NCBI GenBank assembly: GCA_049965515.1 | Contig: JBMFWG010000008.1 | Span: 1 to 51,260, forward strand | Reading direction: 5' to 3' | DNA from: UBA4572 sp049965515 | GTDB lineage: Bacteria > Nitrospirota > Leptospirillia > Leptospirillales > Leptospirillaceae | DNA length: 51,260 bases | Shown: piece by piece, positions 7,881 to 15,610 of the stretch | Layout: each line of letters begins with the position of its first letter | How positions within the stretch are numbered: position 1 is the first letter of the stretch | Made by a program: the position numbers and the translations under genes | The notes under the pieces: generated by a model | Databases searched by the model: none | The model's input: only the letters and a program-made list of their open reading frames with translations | Told to the model about the DNA's origin: nothing

Positions 7881-8748
7881 CATTTTCAGGACCATTCCCG
7901 GAACTCCGGGAAAAATGCTCCCGATCCATGCCCCTTTCGTCAAGCGCCATTCTACTCTTGCGCTGCTACTGTCGCTCACTCTCCTCGGAGCCTGCGCCCT
8001 TGGGTCCTCTCCGCCATCGCCGCCTCATCCCCTTGTGATGCTTCCCCACGCAAGAAGCCGCACCGATCTCATCCTTGAGGCGATCTCCCGGCAAAACTTC
8101 GATCAGGCCGATCATAATCTCAAGCAAATGGCTCCCTCTCATAAAAAAAAGATCCTCCTTGCTCTGCTTCGCAGGGAAGAAGAAGCCCAAGCCATTCGCA
8201 CCGCCTTGACAGAAATTTCACAACCAACAGCGCCATCAGCGGGAGAAGCCCTTCAGCGCCTGTACTCGCTCTCACCCAAAAGCTTCCGGTCCCTTTTCCT
8301 GCCGCTGTCCCCTCCCCTGCAGACAAAACTTCTCCTGATATTGATTCGGGGAGGCCGGGAGCGATTGGCCATCCGAACCCTTCGACTCCTCCCCCCCGCC
8401 ACAAAAGGGCATAACTCGCGTCTGATCGCCAAGGCCTATGCCCAATGGTCACGACGACGGGAAAAACAGAATCGGCTCTTCGATGCCCTGGAGCTTTCCC
8501 GACAATCTCTCCAGCTCGACCCGCACAATGCCCTGGCCCGCTCCGTGGAATCAAGAATTGAAAGGATCCGGAGGAAAAAGATTCTTGAGGGGATTCTGTC
8601 CTATCGCCGTAGACATCTTCATCAGGCCATCCGTCTCTGGAAAGAGGCTCAGGCGATTGACCCTTCCCAGAGCGAGCCAAAAAAGTATATCCTCAAGGCT
8701 CAAGCCATCCTCAAAAGACTTCAGTCCCTTGATACGGTAAAAAAATAG
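7870..8748 (+). CDS. Lipoprotein with C-terminal TPR-like helices
   Basis: Predicted lipoprotein of 292 residues from ATG 7870. A hydrophobic stretch ending LLSLTLLGAC gives a good lipobox with Cys42. The middle is helical, and residues about 190-285 look like tetratricopeptide repeats (LFDALELSRQSLQLDPHNALA and HQAIRLWKEAQAIDP). It overlaps the end of the cyclase gene by 11 bases, so the two are probably coupled. TTG 7861 and ATG 7915 are alternative starts. ATG 7915 would give a more usual signal peptide length. The function is unknown. Coexpression suggests an envelope protein connected with the cyclase signal. Confidence 0.68.
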   Translation: MSSNIFRTIPGTPGKMLPIHAPFVKRHSTLALLLSLTLLGACALGSSPPSPPHPLVMLPHARSRTDLILEAISRQNFDQADHNLKQMAPSHKKKILLALLRREEEAQAIRTALTEISQPTAPSAGEALQRLYSLSPKSFRSLFLPLSPPLQTKLLLILIRGGRERLAIRTLRLLPPATKGHNSRLIAKAYAQWSRRREKQNRLFDALELSRQSLQLDPHNALARSVESRIERIRRKKILEGILSYRRRHLHQAIRLWKEAQAIDPSQSEPKKYILKAQAILKRLQSLDTVKK

Positions 8749-8760
8749 GAGAAACAGCCG

Positions 8761-9402
8761 GTGGACCACAAACTCTTTGCCGAATGGTATACCGATCCTC
8801 TTTGTTCGTGGAGTTATGCCGCCGAATCCGCCATGGAGGCCTTCAGGGGCCACTTTGGCCCACGTCTCGCTTTCACCCACCGTCTTCTCCCTCTCTATCG
8901 GGATTTGAATCAGTTTCTGGCGGACCATGAGCTGAAATCGGAAGCGGACTTTGCCCCCAGGATCCTCAAGGTCTCGCGAGTCACCGGTGTTCCGATGAGC
9001 CCCCGGGTCTGGGAGCTTGGACGGGCCCCGAAGTCCATGGAAGAGTGTTGTCGCTTTGCCAAGGCGGCCCTTCTGACAGATCCGGAGAAGGGCCATCGTT
9101 TCCTGGCCCGGATGCGCATCCTGGCCTTCGTCGAGGGCGAGCCGATCGGAGATCCCGGCCTCCTTCAAAAAGAAGCCGAACGGCTGGGCCTTGACGGAAA
9201 GCGGCTTGCGGAACGCGCCCAAAGCCCCGAGGTCAGGGCGGCCCTTCAGGACGATATCGAAAAGGGGAGCGTCGAGGGAGTGACCACCCGCCCCACCCTC
9301 ATCCTCACAAATGAAGGGGGCGACCGGGTCTTTATCGGAGGTCTCCGCAATCCCGACCTCTTTATCCTGGCAGGAGAAACACTCCTGGCCGAAAATGCCT
9401 GA
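8761..9402 (+). CDS. DsbA-family thioredoxin-fold oxidoreductase-like protein (FrnE type)
   Basis: 213-residue cytoplasmic protein (no signal peptide) of the DsbA/2-hydroxychromene-2-carboxylate isomerase fold. The N-terminus WYTDPLCSWSYAAE corresponds to the DPWCPWC-type active site of FrnE-like proteins, but the second Cys is Ser (CSWS), so a disulfide-exchange pair is missing. The late TRPTLIL stretch contains a Pro-Thr turn comparable to the cis-Pro loop. The GTG start is supported by AGGAG eight bases upstream. The stop overlaps purE, but a link to purine synthesis is not implied. Glutathione-linked or chaperone-like roles are possible. Confidence 0.78.
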   Translation: MDHKLFAEWYTDPLCSWSYAAESAMEAFRGHFGPRLAFTHRLLPLYRDLNQFLADHELKSEADFAPRILKVSRVTGVPMSPRVWELGRAPKSMEECCRFAKAALLTDPEKGHRFLARMRILAFVEGEPIGDPGLLQKEAERLGLDGKRLAERAQSPEVRAALQDDIEKGSVEGVTTRPTLILTNEGGDRVFIGGLRNPDLFILAGETLLAENA

Positions 9403-9910
9403 AAAAGAGGATCGTCCGTTGACCCAACCGTTAATTGGCCTTGTCATGGGCAGCCAGAGCGACTGGGATACGATGCAGGGAGCCTCTGACATCCTGAATC
9501 GATTCTCGATTCCCCACGAGTGCCGCGTGGTCTCGGCCCACCGGACTCCTCTCGACATGGTCGATTATGCCAAGGGTGCCAAAGGCCGTGGCCTCAAAAT
9601 CATTATCGCCGGGGCCGGCGGAGCGGCCCATCTTCCGGGGATGATCGCCTCCCTGACTCCCCTTCCCGTTCTGGGTGTTCCCGTAGCCACCGCCCATCTG
9701 GGCGGGCTCGACTCCCTCTACTCCATCGTCCAGATGCCGAAGGGAATACCTGTGGCGACCTTTGCAATCGGAAAAGCCGGCGCAGTCAACGCCGGTCTCT
9801 TCGCCGCCGCGATGCTCGCCCTCGGGGATAGCGGCCTTCTCCGAAAAGTTGAAGCCTATCGGGAGGAACTGGTGGAACAGGTCCATCAGATGACCCTCCC
9901 CCGCCCCTAG
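9395..9910 (+). CDS. purE: 5-(carboxyamino)imidazole ribonucleotide mutase
   Basis: Class I PurE, converting N5-CAIR to CAIR in purine synthesis. Signature stretches are LVMGSQSDWDTMQGASDIL, RVVSAHRTPLDMVDYA, AGAGGAAHLPGMIASLTPLPVLGVPV and a late GKAGAVNAGLFAA. The ATG at 9395 overlaps the preceding stop by eight bases. A TTG at 9419, with AAGAGG nearby, is an alternative and would give a more typical short N-terminus. At about 171 residues the length is normal. purK follows after 13 bases, which together with the class I features indicates the two-step bacterial PurK/PurE route. Confidence 0.95.
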   Translation: MPEKEDRPLTQPLIGLVMGSQSDWDTMQGASDILNRFSIPHECRVVSAHRTPLDMVDYAKGAKGRGLKIIIAGAGGAAHLPGMIASLTPLPVLGVPVATAHLGGLDSLYSIVQMPKGIPVATFAIGKAGAVNAGLFAAAMLALGDSGLLRKVEAYREELVEQVHQMTLPRP

Positions 9911-9923
9911 GAGCCGGACGTTC

Positions 9924-11111
9924 GTGATGAAATCAGCCTCACATCGATCCGGAGTGATTCGTCCCGGAGAGACCCTTGGTGTTTTGGGAGGGGGACAGCT
10001 GGGACTTTTTTTTGTTCTTTCCGCCCGGAGGATGGGATACAGGACGGTGGTTCTCGACCCCGACCCGTCGAGTCCCGCCATGGTTGCGGCCGACCGTTCC
10101 ATCGTCTCCCCCTACGACAATGAGGAGTCCTTGCGGGATCTTTCCGACTCCTGCGCCGCAATCACCACCGAGTTCGAAAATGTTCCGGCAAGATCTCTGG
10201 AGTTTCTCTCAGAACGTGGCACGGTCCGCCCTTCCTCCGCCTCTGTGGCAACCTGTCAGGACCGGATTCTCGAAAAAACCTTTTTATCACGCCACGGCTT
10301 CCCCACGACGCCTTTCCTTCTGGTGAGCCGGGAGGCCCTTCCTTCTCCGGAGGAGATCCGCGGGCTCATTCCCGGGATCCTCAAAACGGCCCGGGAGGGC
10401 TATGACGGAAAGGGACAATGGCCCATAAGAAATTATCAAGAATTGACCTTCCTGGTCTCCCGTTCTTCCAATCCCTTTGTTCTCGAAAAGCGTCTTGATC
10501 TGGCCCGGGAATTTTCCCTCATCATCGTTCGGGACATCGAGGGGAAGGCCGTGACATACCCCGTTGCCGAAAACCACCATGAGGAAGGAATCCTGCACAT
10601 CTCCTCAGTTCCTGCCGACATCCCTGCCGATCTTGAAAGGCACATTCGGGACATCGGGGAATCGATCGCCCGGACGCTCGACTATACTGGAATCCTGGCC
10701 GTCGAATATTTCCTTGACATCTCAGGGAATCTCTATGTCAACGAGCTCGCTCCCCGCCCTCATAACAGCGGCCACTATACCCTCGATGCCTGCATCTCCA
10801 GCCAGTTCGACCAACAGGTTCGGACGCTCTGCGGACTTCCTCTGGCATCGCCGCGGCTTCTTTCTCCCTGCGCCATGGGAAATCTCCTCGGACACCTTTG
10901 GACAGGGAGGGAGACCCCGGATTTTTCGTCGATCCTCGCAGAGCCTCAGGCCAAACTGACTCTTTATGGAAAGGCCTCTCCGCGTCCAGGACGGAAGATG
11001 GGCCACTTCACCGTCCTTGGATTCAGCGCACCGGAAGCGGCCGCAACAGTCCATTCCCTTCTGACCGGCCTCTCCCTGAAAGGCTCCACGGTCTCGTCAT
11101 TGAGACCATAA
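9924..11111 (+). CDS. purK: N5-carboxyaminoimidazole ribonucleotide synthase
   Basis: ATP-grasp enzyme making N5-CAIR from AIR, bicarbonate and ATP. Recognisable are the N-terminal LGVLGGGQLGLFFVLSARRMGY dinucleotide-like fold, TTEFENVPA, the ATP-grasp stretch KTAREGYDGKGQ, FVLEKRLDLAREFSLI and the metal-binding YVNELAPRPHNSGHYTLDAC. Length is 395 residues, normal for PurK. The start is GTG 9924 or ATG 9927, with AGGAG at 9909-9913, which overlaps the purE stop. It forms a two-gene unit with purE. Other pur genes lie 26 kb away in purQLF. Confidence 0.96.
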   Translation: MMKSASHRSGVIRPGETLGVLGGGQLGLFFVLSARRMGYRTVVLDPDPSSPAMVAADRSIVSPYDNEESLRDLSDSCAAITTEFENVPARSLEFLSERGTVRPSSASVATCQDRILEKTFLSRHGFPTTPFLLVSREALPSPEEIRGLIPGILKTAREGYDGKGQWPIRNYQELTFLVSRSSNPFVLEKRLDLAREFSLIIVRDIEGKAVTYPVAENHHEEGILHISSVPADIPADLERHIRDIGESIARTLDYTGILAVEYFLDISGNLYVNELAPRPHNSGHYTLDACISSQFDQQVRTLCGLPLASPRLLSPCAMGNLLGHLWTGRETPDFSSILAEPQAKLTLYGKASPRPGRKMGHFTVLGFSAPEAAATVHSLLTGLSLKGSTVSSLRP

Positions 11112-11206
11112 GTAATACTCTTTGACCATGAACTCTCCCCCCACTAAGCTGACGCTGTCGTGGAGGTTTCCGCTCTCACGAGCGGATATTCCTCCCGTTA
11201 CATGAC
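11112..11206 (+). repeat. Small inverted repeat before the IS200 remnant
   Basis: No gene is apparent. CCGCT at 11170-11174 pairs with AGCGG at 11181-11185 across a six-base loop. It sits just upstream of the decayed IS200 transposase and may be what is left of the element's left-end hairpin. This is inferred from position only. Confidence 0.35.
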
Positions 11207-11506
11207 TTGGCGCGGCAAGAGGAGAGCCGGATTTTGGAAGGCCATTGACAACCGGACCATATCCACATGATGATCGCGATCCTACCAAAGTATTCGGTGG
11301 CCCAGGTGATCGGGTTCCTCAAAGGCAAAGGTGCGATTTTTGTGGCGAGGAACTTCATGGGCCACAAGAGGAATGACACGGGGATGCATTTCTGGGCGCG
11401 TGGATATGATGTGTCAACGGTGGGAGCGGATGAAGAGGTTGTGCGGCAGTACATCCGGAACCAGGAAAAGGAAGACAAAAAGCTTGATGAGCGAATGGGA
11501 CAGTAG
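11207..11506 (+). pseudogene. tnpA: Decayed IS200/IS605-family transposase (TnpA, Y1)
   Basis: One frame reads LARQEESRILEGH, then a TGA stop at 11246-11248, then QPDHIHMMIAILPKYS, GFLKGKGAIFVARNFMG, FWARGYDVSTVG and VVRQYIRNQEKED. This is the C-terminal two thirds of an IS200-type Y1 transposase. It includes the HUH metal motif (HIH, 11258-11266) and the tyrosine helix (YIRNQ). The internal stop and missing N-terminus make the gene inactive. The longest stop-free part starts at ATG 11267 but lacks the HUH motif. No tnpB is attached, which fits a stand-alone IS200 element. Confidence 0.85.
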
Positions 11507-11512
11507 AGGAAT

Positions 11513-11595
11513 GCCCCCTTTAGGGGGCGGATGATCTTGTGAACATGCCGCTTTGAGCGGCCCACACTCTTTTTGAAGCCTCCACCTCGGGTGGA
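11513..11595 (+). repeat. Three consecutive hairpins downstream of the IS200 remnant
   Basis: Perfect inverted repeats are seen at 11513-11528 (GCCCCC/GGGGGC, loop TTTA), 11548-11560 (CCGCT/AGCGG, loop TTG) and 11581-11595 (TCCACC/GGTGGA, loop TCG). Right ends of IS200/IS605 elements carry such structures. The first begins six bases after the transposase stop and the last is followed by GTTGTCAC. At least one is probably the old right-end hairpin. The first could alternatively have served as a terminator. The stretch 11596-11926 contains no gene that I can support. It holds the leader of the next gene. Confidence 0.5.
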
Positions 11596-11926
11596 AGTTG
11601 TCACTCATTTGCTTGAGACAATATGTGTGGGGGGAGAAAAGGAGAGGGATAAAACTTACCGGAACGCACTTGCGACACCTCAACGGTCACCTCCCCCAGA
11701 CGGGTGAGCATGGTCTTGGGCTTGAAAGCGCTTCTTTCTTACAACAGCGAGGGGAACACATGCGCCTCAGAGCTTCTTTCTTGTTGAAAAAAACCTGTCA
11801 TTGCAGTAGAATTTCTAACTACCAGAATTTTTTCCGCCGTCATACCTCCCCAGAAACAAGATGGCCCTCCAGCCTCTACTTTTCTCGGGAGCCACGAAGG
11901 CTTCCAACCTCAAGGTTACCTTTTTG

Positions 11927-13300
11927 ATGAATATGACAATCATGGAGGGTCCCGATCGGGTCCTCACAAATCCAGCCATTTTCGGAGACCCCTCCCTTGT
12001 CTCCTATGAACGGGGAGGAGGATATAAGGGACTGAGACGCATCCTTTCCGGGCTCTCTCCATCGGATGTCATCGCGGAGATCAAGGAGTCGGGCCTTCGG
12101 GGACGGGGCGGATCGGGATTTCCCACGGCCCTGAAATGGGAAAAGGTCGCCAATCACAGAGTCCCGGTCCGCTATGTGGTGGCCAATGGAAGCGAAGGGG
12201 AGCCGGGGAGCCACAAGGATCATTACCTGATTTCCCGCTCCCCCCACCAGATCCTCGAAGGAATGATTATTGCCTGTTTTGCCGTCTCGGCAAAAAGCGG
12301 ACATCTCTTTGTCAAGGAAAGCTTTCCCGAGGGAGTCAGCATTCTTCGGAAGGCCCGGGAGGAAGCCATCGCGGCGGGACTACTCGGCCACAATATCCTG
12401 GGATCGGGATTTTCCGTCGACATCGAGATTTTTGTGGGACCGGCCGCCTACATTGCCGGAGAAGAGACGGCTCTTCTTGAGGCTCTGGAAGGGCGTGTTC
12501 CCCGCCCCCGCCCCAAGCCTCCTTTTTACCCGACCGAGATGGGCCTCTACCACAAGCCCACGGTCGTGAACAATGTCGAGACTTATGCCCACGTCTCCCG
12601 CATTCTGGCGGAGGGACCAGGCAGATTTCGGGAGCGCGGGACGGCCAAGAGTCCAGGAACGATGATCTTCTCGGTTTCCGGCTCGGTGAGACGGCCTGTT
12701 GTTGTCGAACTTCCTCTGGGATTTTCCCTTGAGCGCCTTCTCTACGATTATGCGGGAGGGCCATTGCCGGGGGAAACGTTCCAGTGCTTTTTCACAGGAG
12801 GACCGTCCTTCGGAATATTACCCGCCCGAGAAATAGACACCCCTCTGGAGTATGATGCCCTTCGGGCCAAGGGAACGGGGCTTGGATCAGCAGGAATCAT
12901 TGTTCTGGGATCCAAGGACTCCATTCTGGCGACAACCGTGGCATTCTCCGAATTTTACGAAAAGGGTTCCTGCGGACAGTGTCCTCCCTGTCGATTGGGA
13001 ACAGAATCTCTTCATCAGACGCTGGAAGGTCTGATGAACGGACAGAATTCTGAGGACGGAATTGAACGGCTTCTGAAGGTCACAAAAATGATCAAGGGCC
13101 GGGGAAATTGTGGTCTCATCAGCGCCTCTGCCTTCATGGTCGAATCCCTTCTTGAACATTTCACCCCCCTTCTCCGGGAAGAAATGACTTCCGGAAGGCT
13201 GGGAACCTCTCGACGGATTCCGGCCTGGTACTATGATCATTTTGTCGACCATATCTCTGACTCTGCGCCTCCTTCGGATGGTCGTTCCTCTCATGGCTAG
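11927..13300 (+). CDS. NuoF-like NAD(H)-binding flavoprotein
   Basis: Homologue of the 51-kDa complex I / HoxF-type subunit, which transfers electrons from NADH to FMN and a [4Fe-4S] cluster. Numbering from ATG 11927 (457 residues), the FMN/NADH motifs are GRGGSGFPT (59-67), SEGEPGSHKD (89-98) and GPAAYIAGEETAL (171-183). Cluster cysteines are Cys349, Cys352, Cys355 and Cys395 (CGQCPPC and GNCGL). It stands outside a nuo operon, next to a small thioredoxin-like [2Fe-2S] protein that could replace NuoE. ATG 11861 would add 22 residues unlike the family. The physiological electron acceptor cannot be told from here. Confidence 0.85.
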   Translation: MNMTIMEGPDRVLTNPAIFGDPSLVSYERGGGYKGLRRILSGLSPSDVIAEIKESGLRGRGGSGFPTALKWEKVANHRVPVRYVVANGSEGEPGSHKDHYLISRSPHQILEGMIIACFAVSAKSGHLFVKESFPEGVSILRKAREEAIAAGLLGHNILGSGFSVDIEIFVGPAAYIAGEETALLEALEGRVPRPRPKPPFYPTEMGLYHKPTVVNNVETYAHVSRILAEGPGRFRERGTAKSPGTMIFSVSGSVRRPVVVELPLGFSLERLLYDYAGGPLPGETFQCFFTGGPSFGILPAREIDTPLEYDALRAKGTGLGSAGIIVLGSKDSILATTVAFSEFYEKGSCGQCPPCRLGTESLHQTLEGLMNGQNSEDGIERLLKVTKMIKGRGNCGLISASAFMVESLLEHFTPLLREEMTSGRLGTSRRIPAWYYDHFVDHISDSAPPSDGRSSHG

Positions 13301-13327
13301 GAAAGCCATTAAGATCGGATATTACGC

Positions 13328-13648
13328 GTGCTGACAAAGCCGAAAATTTGCCACCATATGCTCTTTTGCACAGGAAACAAATGTCTGGGCAAGGGAGGGG
13401 AAGAAATGAAGATTTTCGCCCAGAATCTTGTTGACACGACGCCTGAGCTCTCCTCGCTCCTTGTGTCGAAAACGGGGTGTATTAATATGTGCGAGAGTGG
13501 ACCGATGGTCCTGCTCTACCCCGAAGGATACTGGTTCTCCGACATGACAGAAGGGCGGACAAAGCTCCTCATCGAGGCTCTCAAGACAAACACTAAAAAC
13601 CCTCTCTCCGGTAACGTGGCCTTTACCCTGAGACCTCAGGAAGGATGA
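13328..13648 (+). CDS. Thioredoxin-like [2Fe-2S] ferredoxin
   Basis: 106-residue protein of the Shethna/Aquifex-type thioredoxin-like ferredoxin family, also related to the C-terminal half of NuoE. Cluster ligands are visible as Cys14-x4-Cys19 (CTGNKC) and Cys51-x3-Cys55 (CINMC), followed by the usual ESGPMVLLYPEGYW. The start is GTG 13328, 27 bases after the NuoF-like gene, suggesting a two-gene unit. It probably passes electrons to or from the flavoprotein. The helical N-terminal domain found in true NuoE is absent. Confidence 0.85.
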   Translation: MLTKPKICHHMLFCTGNKCLGKGGEEMKIFAQNLVDTTPELSSLLVSKTGCINMCESGPMVLLYPEGYWFSDMTEGRTKLLIEALKTNTKNPLSGNVAFTLRPQEG

Positions 13649-13690
13649 ATTTCTGGATTCGACCAATCATGAGACCTTGAAAGGAAGACA

Positions 13691-14476
13691 ATGGCCTACC
13701 GCATAAGAAAGAAAAATACTCCGGAAAATGGATCCCCTTCGTCGGCCGGAGCCTCGGGCGAACCTCCGGTTCCTCCGAGAATCGAGTCCCTGGCCGGGAA
13801 GTTCGCCGGAGCGGCACCCTCCCGCAATGCATGGGGATTTATCGGCATCATTCTCTTTATTCTTCTGGTGGGAACGGGGATCGTCTATCATATCCATTCG
13901 AAAAAAGTCGCCCGGGAATCTGATGCCGCCGCCCTTGAAACCAAGGCCGAGCAGCTCTATTCCCGCGGACAGCAGACCAATGGCCCGGAGCTCGTGGAGG
14001 CCAAGAAACTTCTGGAGCAGGTCATGAGCACCTACCCGGATACGCCTTCAGCTCGGGTGGCCCCGCTCTTCCTGGCCTCCATCATCAATATCCAGACCCC
14101 TCAGGACTCCTCCAAGGCCATCGAATGGCTTCATCGTGGACTCGATCTGAACGCCGGCAACATGAAACTTCTTCCCTTCTACTATGAAAGCATGGGGCTG
14201 ACGATGATGTCCGCGCACCAATATGACCAGGCGATCGCCATGTTCCAGAAAGTGACGGAATTCCCGGAGAAGATCCTGGCTGATGCCGCCCTCTACAACA
14301 TCGGGAAAACCTATGAAATCCTCAATCAGCCGGCGCTGGCCATCATCAACTACAAGAAGCTCGTCGCGGAGTTCCCCAGCTCACCCTGGGCCGCGGAATC
14401 CGAGCCGTTTCTGATGAAAAACGGCGTGACGCCTCCGGCAACCACCCAGCCCCTTCCCCTTTCTCAAAAAAAATAA
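13691..14476 (+). CDS. Membrane-anchored TPR protein (YfgM/BamD-like repeats)
   Basis: 261 residues with a short cytoplasmic N-terminus, one membrane helix at about 48-66 (WGFIGIILFILLVGTGIVY) and a periplasmic part with several tetratricopeptide repeats (for example AKKLLEQVMSTYPDTPSAR, QYDQAIAMFQKVTEFPE and ALAIINYKKLVAEFPSSPWA). The layout resembles YfgM, an ancillary SecYEG/periplasmic chaperone protein, but repeat similarity alone cannot prove that. It lies 42 bases after the ferredoxin gene and 47 before mtnA, so it may be in one transcript with either. The function is unknown. Confidence 0.72.
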   Translation: MAYRIRKKNTPENGSPSSAGASGEPPVPPRIESLAGKFAGAAPSRNAWGFIGIILFILLVGTGIVYHIHSKKVARESDAAALETKAEQLYSRGQQTNGPELVEAKKLLEQVMSTYPDTPSARVAPLFLASIINIQTPQDSSKAIEWLHRGLDLNAGNMKLLPFYYESMGLTMMSAHQYDQAIAMFQKVTEFPEKILADAALYNIGKTYEILNQPALAIINYKKLVAEFPSSPWAAESEPFLMKNGVTPPATTQPLPLSQKK

Positions 14477-14523
14477 CGGGCTCCGGAGAAGACTCCGGAC
14501 CAAGACAAACCCTTGAGGACGAC

Positions 14524-15600
14524 ATGGTCGAAGCCATTTGGACAACCACGGAAAAAGACGGAAAAACGGTCGTTCACCTGATCGACCAGAGGGAGCTTCC
14601 TACCCAAGAAATCGACGTTCCCTGCCGGACACATAAGGAGATGGCCGACGCGATCCGGGAAATGGTCGTTCGCGGCGCGCCTGCGATCGGCATCTCTGCC
14701 GCCTTTGGGATTGCGCTGGGGGCCCAGGAAGAATCAGTCCCCTCCGATGGCCTCGCCTTTTCCAGCTACATGGAGGAGGTCGCCCTCACCATCGGGCAGA
14801 CCCGCCCCACCGCGGTGAATCTCTTTTGGGCCATCGAACGGATGCGTCCTGTCTGGCAAAAAAATGCCAGCCAGCCCTCCCGCGACCGAATCCGGATCCT
14901 TTTTGCCGAAGCCCAGGCCATCAAGGAGGACGACATCCAGCGTAACAGGAAGATAGGCTTCCACGGACAGGCTCTTCTCCCCTCTCGTGCGACCGTTTTG
15001 ACCCACTGCAACGCCGGAGCCCTGGCCACCGGAGGGTACGGCACCGCGCTCGGAGTCATTCGGGGAGCCATCGAGGCCGGCAAATCCGTCAAGGTCTTTG
15101 CCGATGAAACCCGACCCTACCTCCAGGGAGCCCGCCTGACCGCCTATGAACTCGCGGCCGACGGAATTCCCACCACGCTGATTACCGACTCCATGGCGGC
15201 CATGGTCATGTCCCAGGGACAAATCGATGCCGTTATCGTGGGAGCGGACAGAATTGCCGCCAATGGCGATACCGCCAACAAGGTGGGCACTTACGGTCTC
15301 TCGGTCCTCGCCCGCGAGCACGGGATTCCGTTTTATGTCGCCGCCCCCTTCTCCACGATTGATCCCCGGACGCCCAATGGGCAGGCGATTCCCATCGAAG
15401 AGCGCGCGGCACGGGAGATCACCCATGCCGGAGAACGGCGCATGGCGCCCGAAGGCATCTCCGTCTACAACCCGGCCTTTGATGTGACCCCGGCAAGAAA
15501 TATCGCCGCGATCATCACCGAACGCGGCGTCTTTCGCCCCCAGGAGCTTTCCGATTATCTTTCCTCCGCCTCCGGCCAGGAGACGGCATCCCAAGCATGA
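14524..15600 (+). CDS. mtnA: S-methyl-5-thioribose-1-phosphate isomerase
   Basis: Methionine-salvage enzyme that isomerises methylthioribose-1-phosphate to methylthioribulose-1-phosphate. Family stretches are REMVVRGAPAIGISAAFGIA, TVLTHCNAGALATGGYGTALG (with the catalytic Cys), KVFADETRPYLQGARLTAYEL, DAVIVGADRIAANGDTANKVGT (with the catalytic Asp) and FYVAAPFSTID. At 358 residues it is full length. It precedes lysS by 10 bases. No other methionine-salvage gene is in the window, so the rest of the pathway must lie elsewhere. Confidence 0.95.
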   Translation: MVEAIWTTTEKDGKTVVHLIDQRELPTQEIDVPCRTHKEMADAIREMVVRGAPAIGISAAFGIALGAQEESVPSDGLAFSSYMEEVALTIGQTRPTAVNLFWAIERMRPVWQKNASQPSRDRIRILFAEAQAIKEDDIQRNRKIGFHGQALLPSRATVLTHCNAGALATGGYGTALGVIRGAIEAGKSVKVFADETRPYLQGARLTAYELAADGIPTTLITDSMAAMVMSQGQIDAVIVGADRIAANGDTANKVGTYGLSVLAREHGIPFYVAAPFSTIDPRTPNGQAIPIEERAAREITHAGERRMAPEGISVYNPAFDVTPARNIAAIITERGVFRPQELSDYLSSASGQETASQA

Positions 15601-15610
15601 GGTCCTGCCC

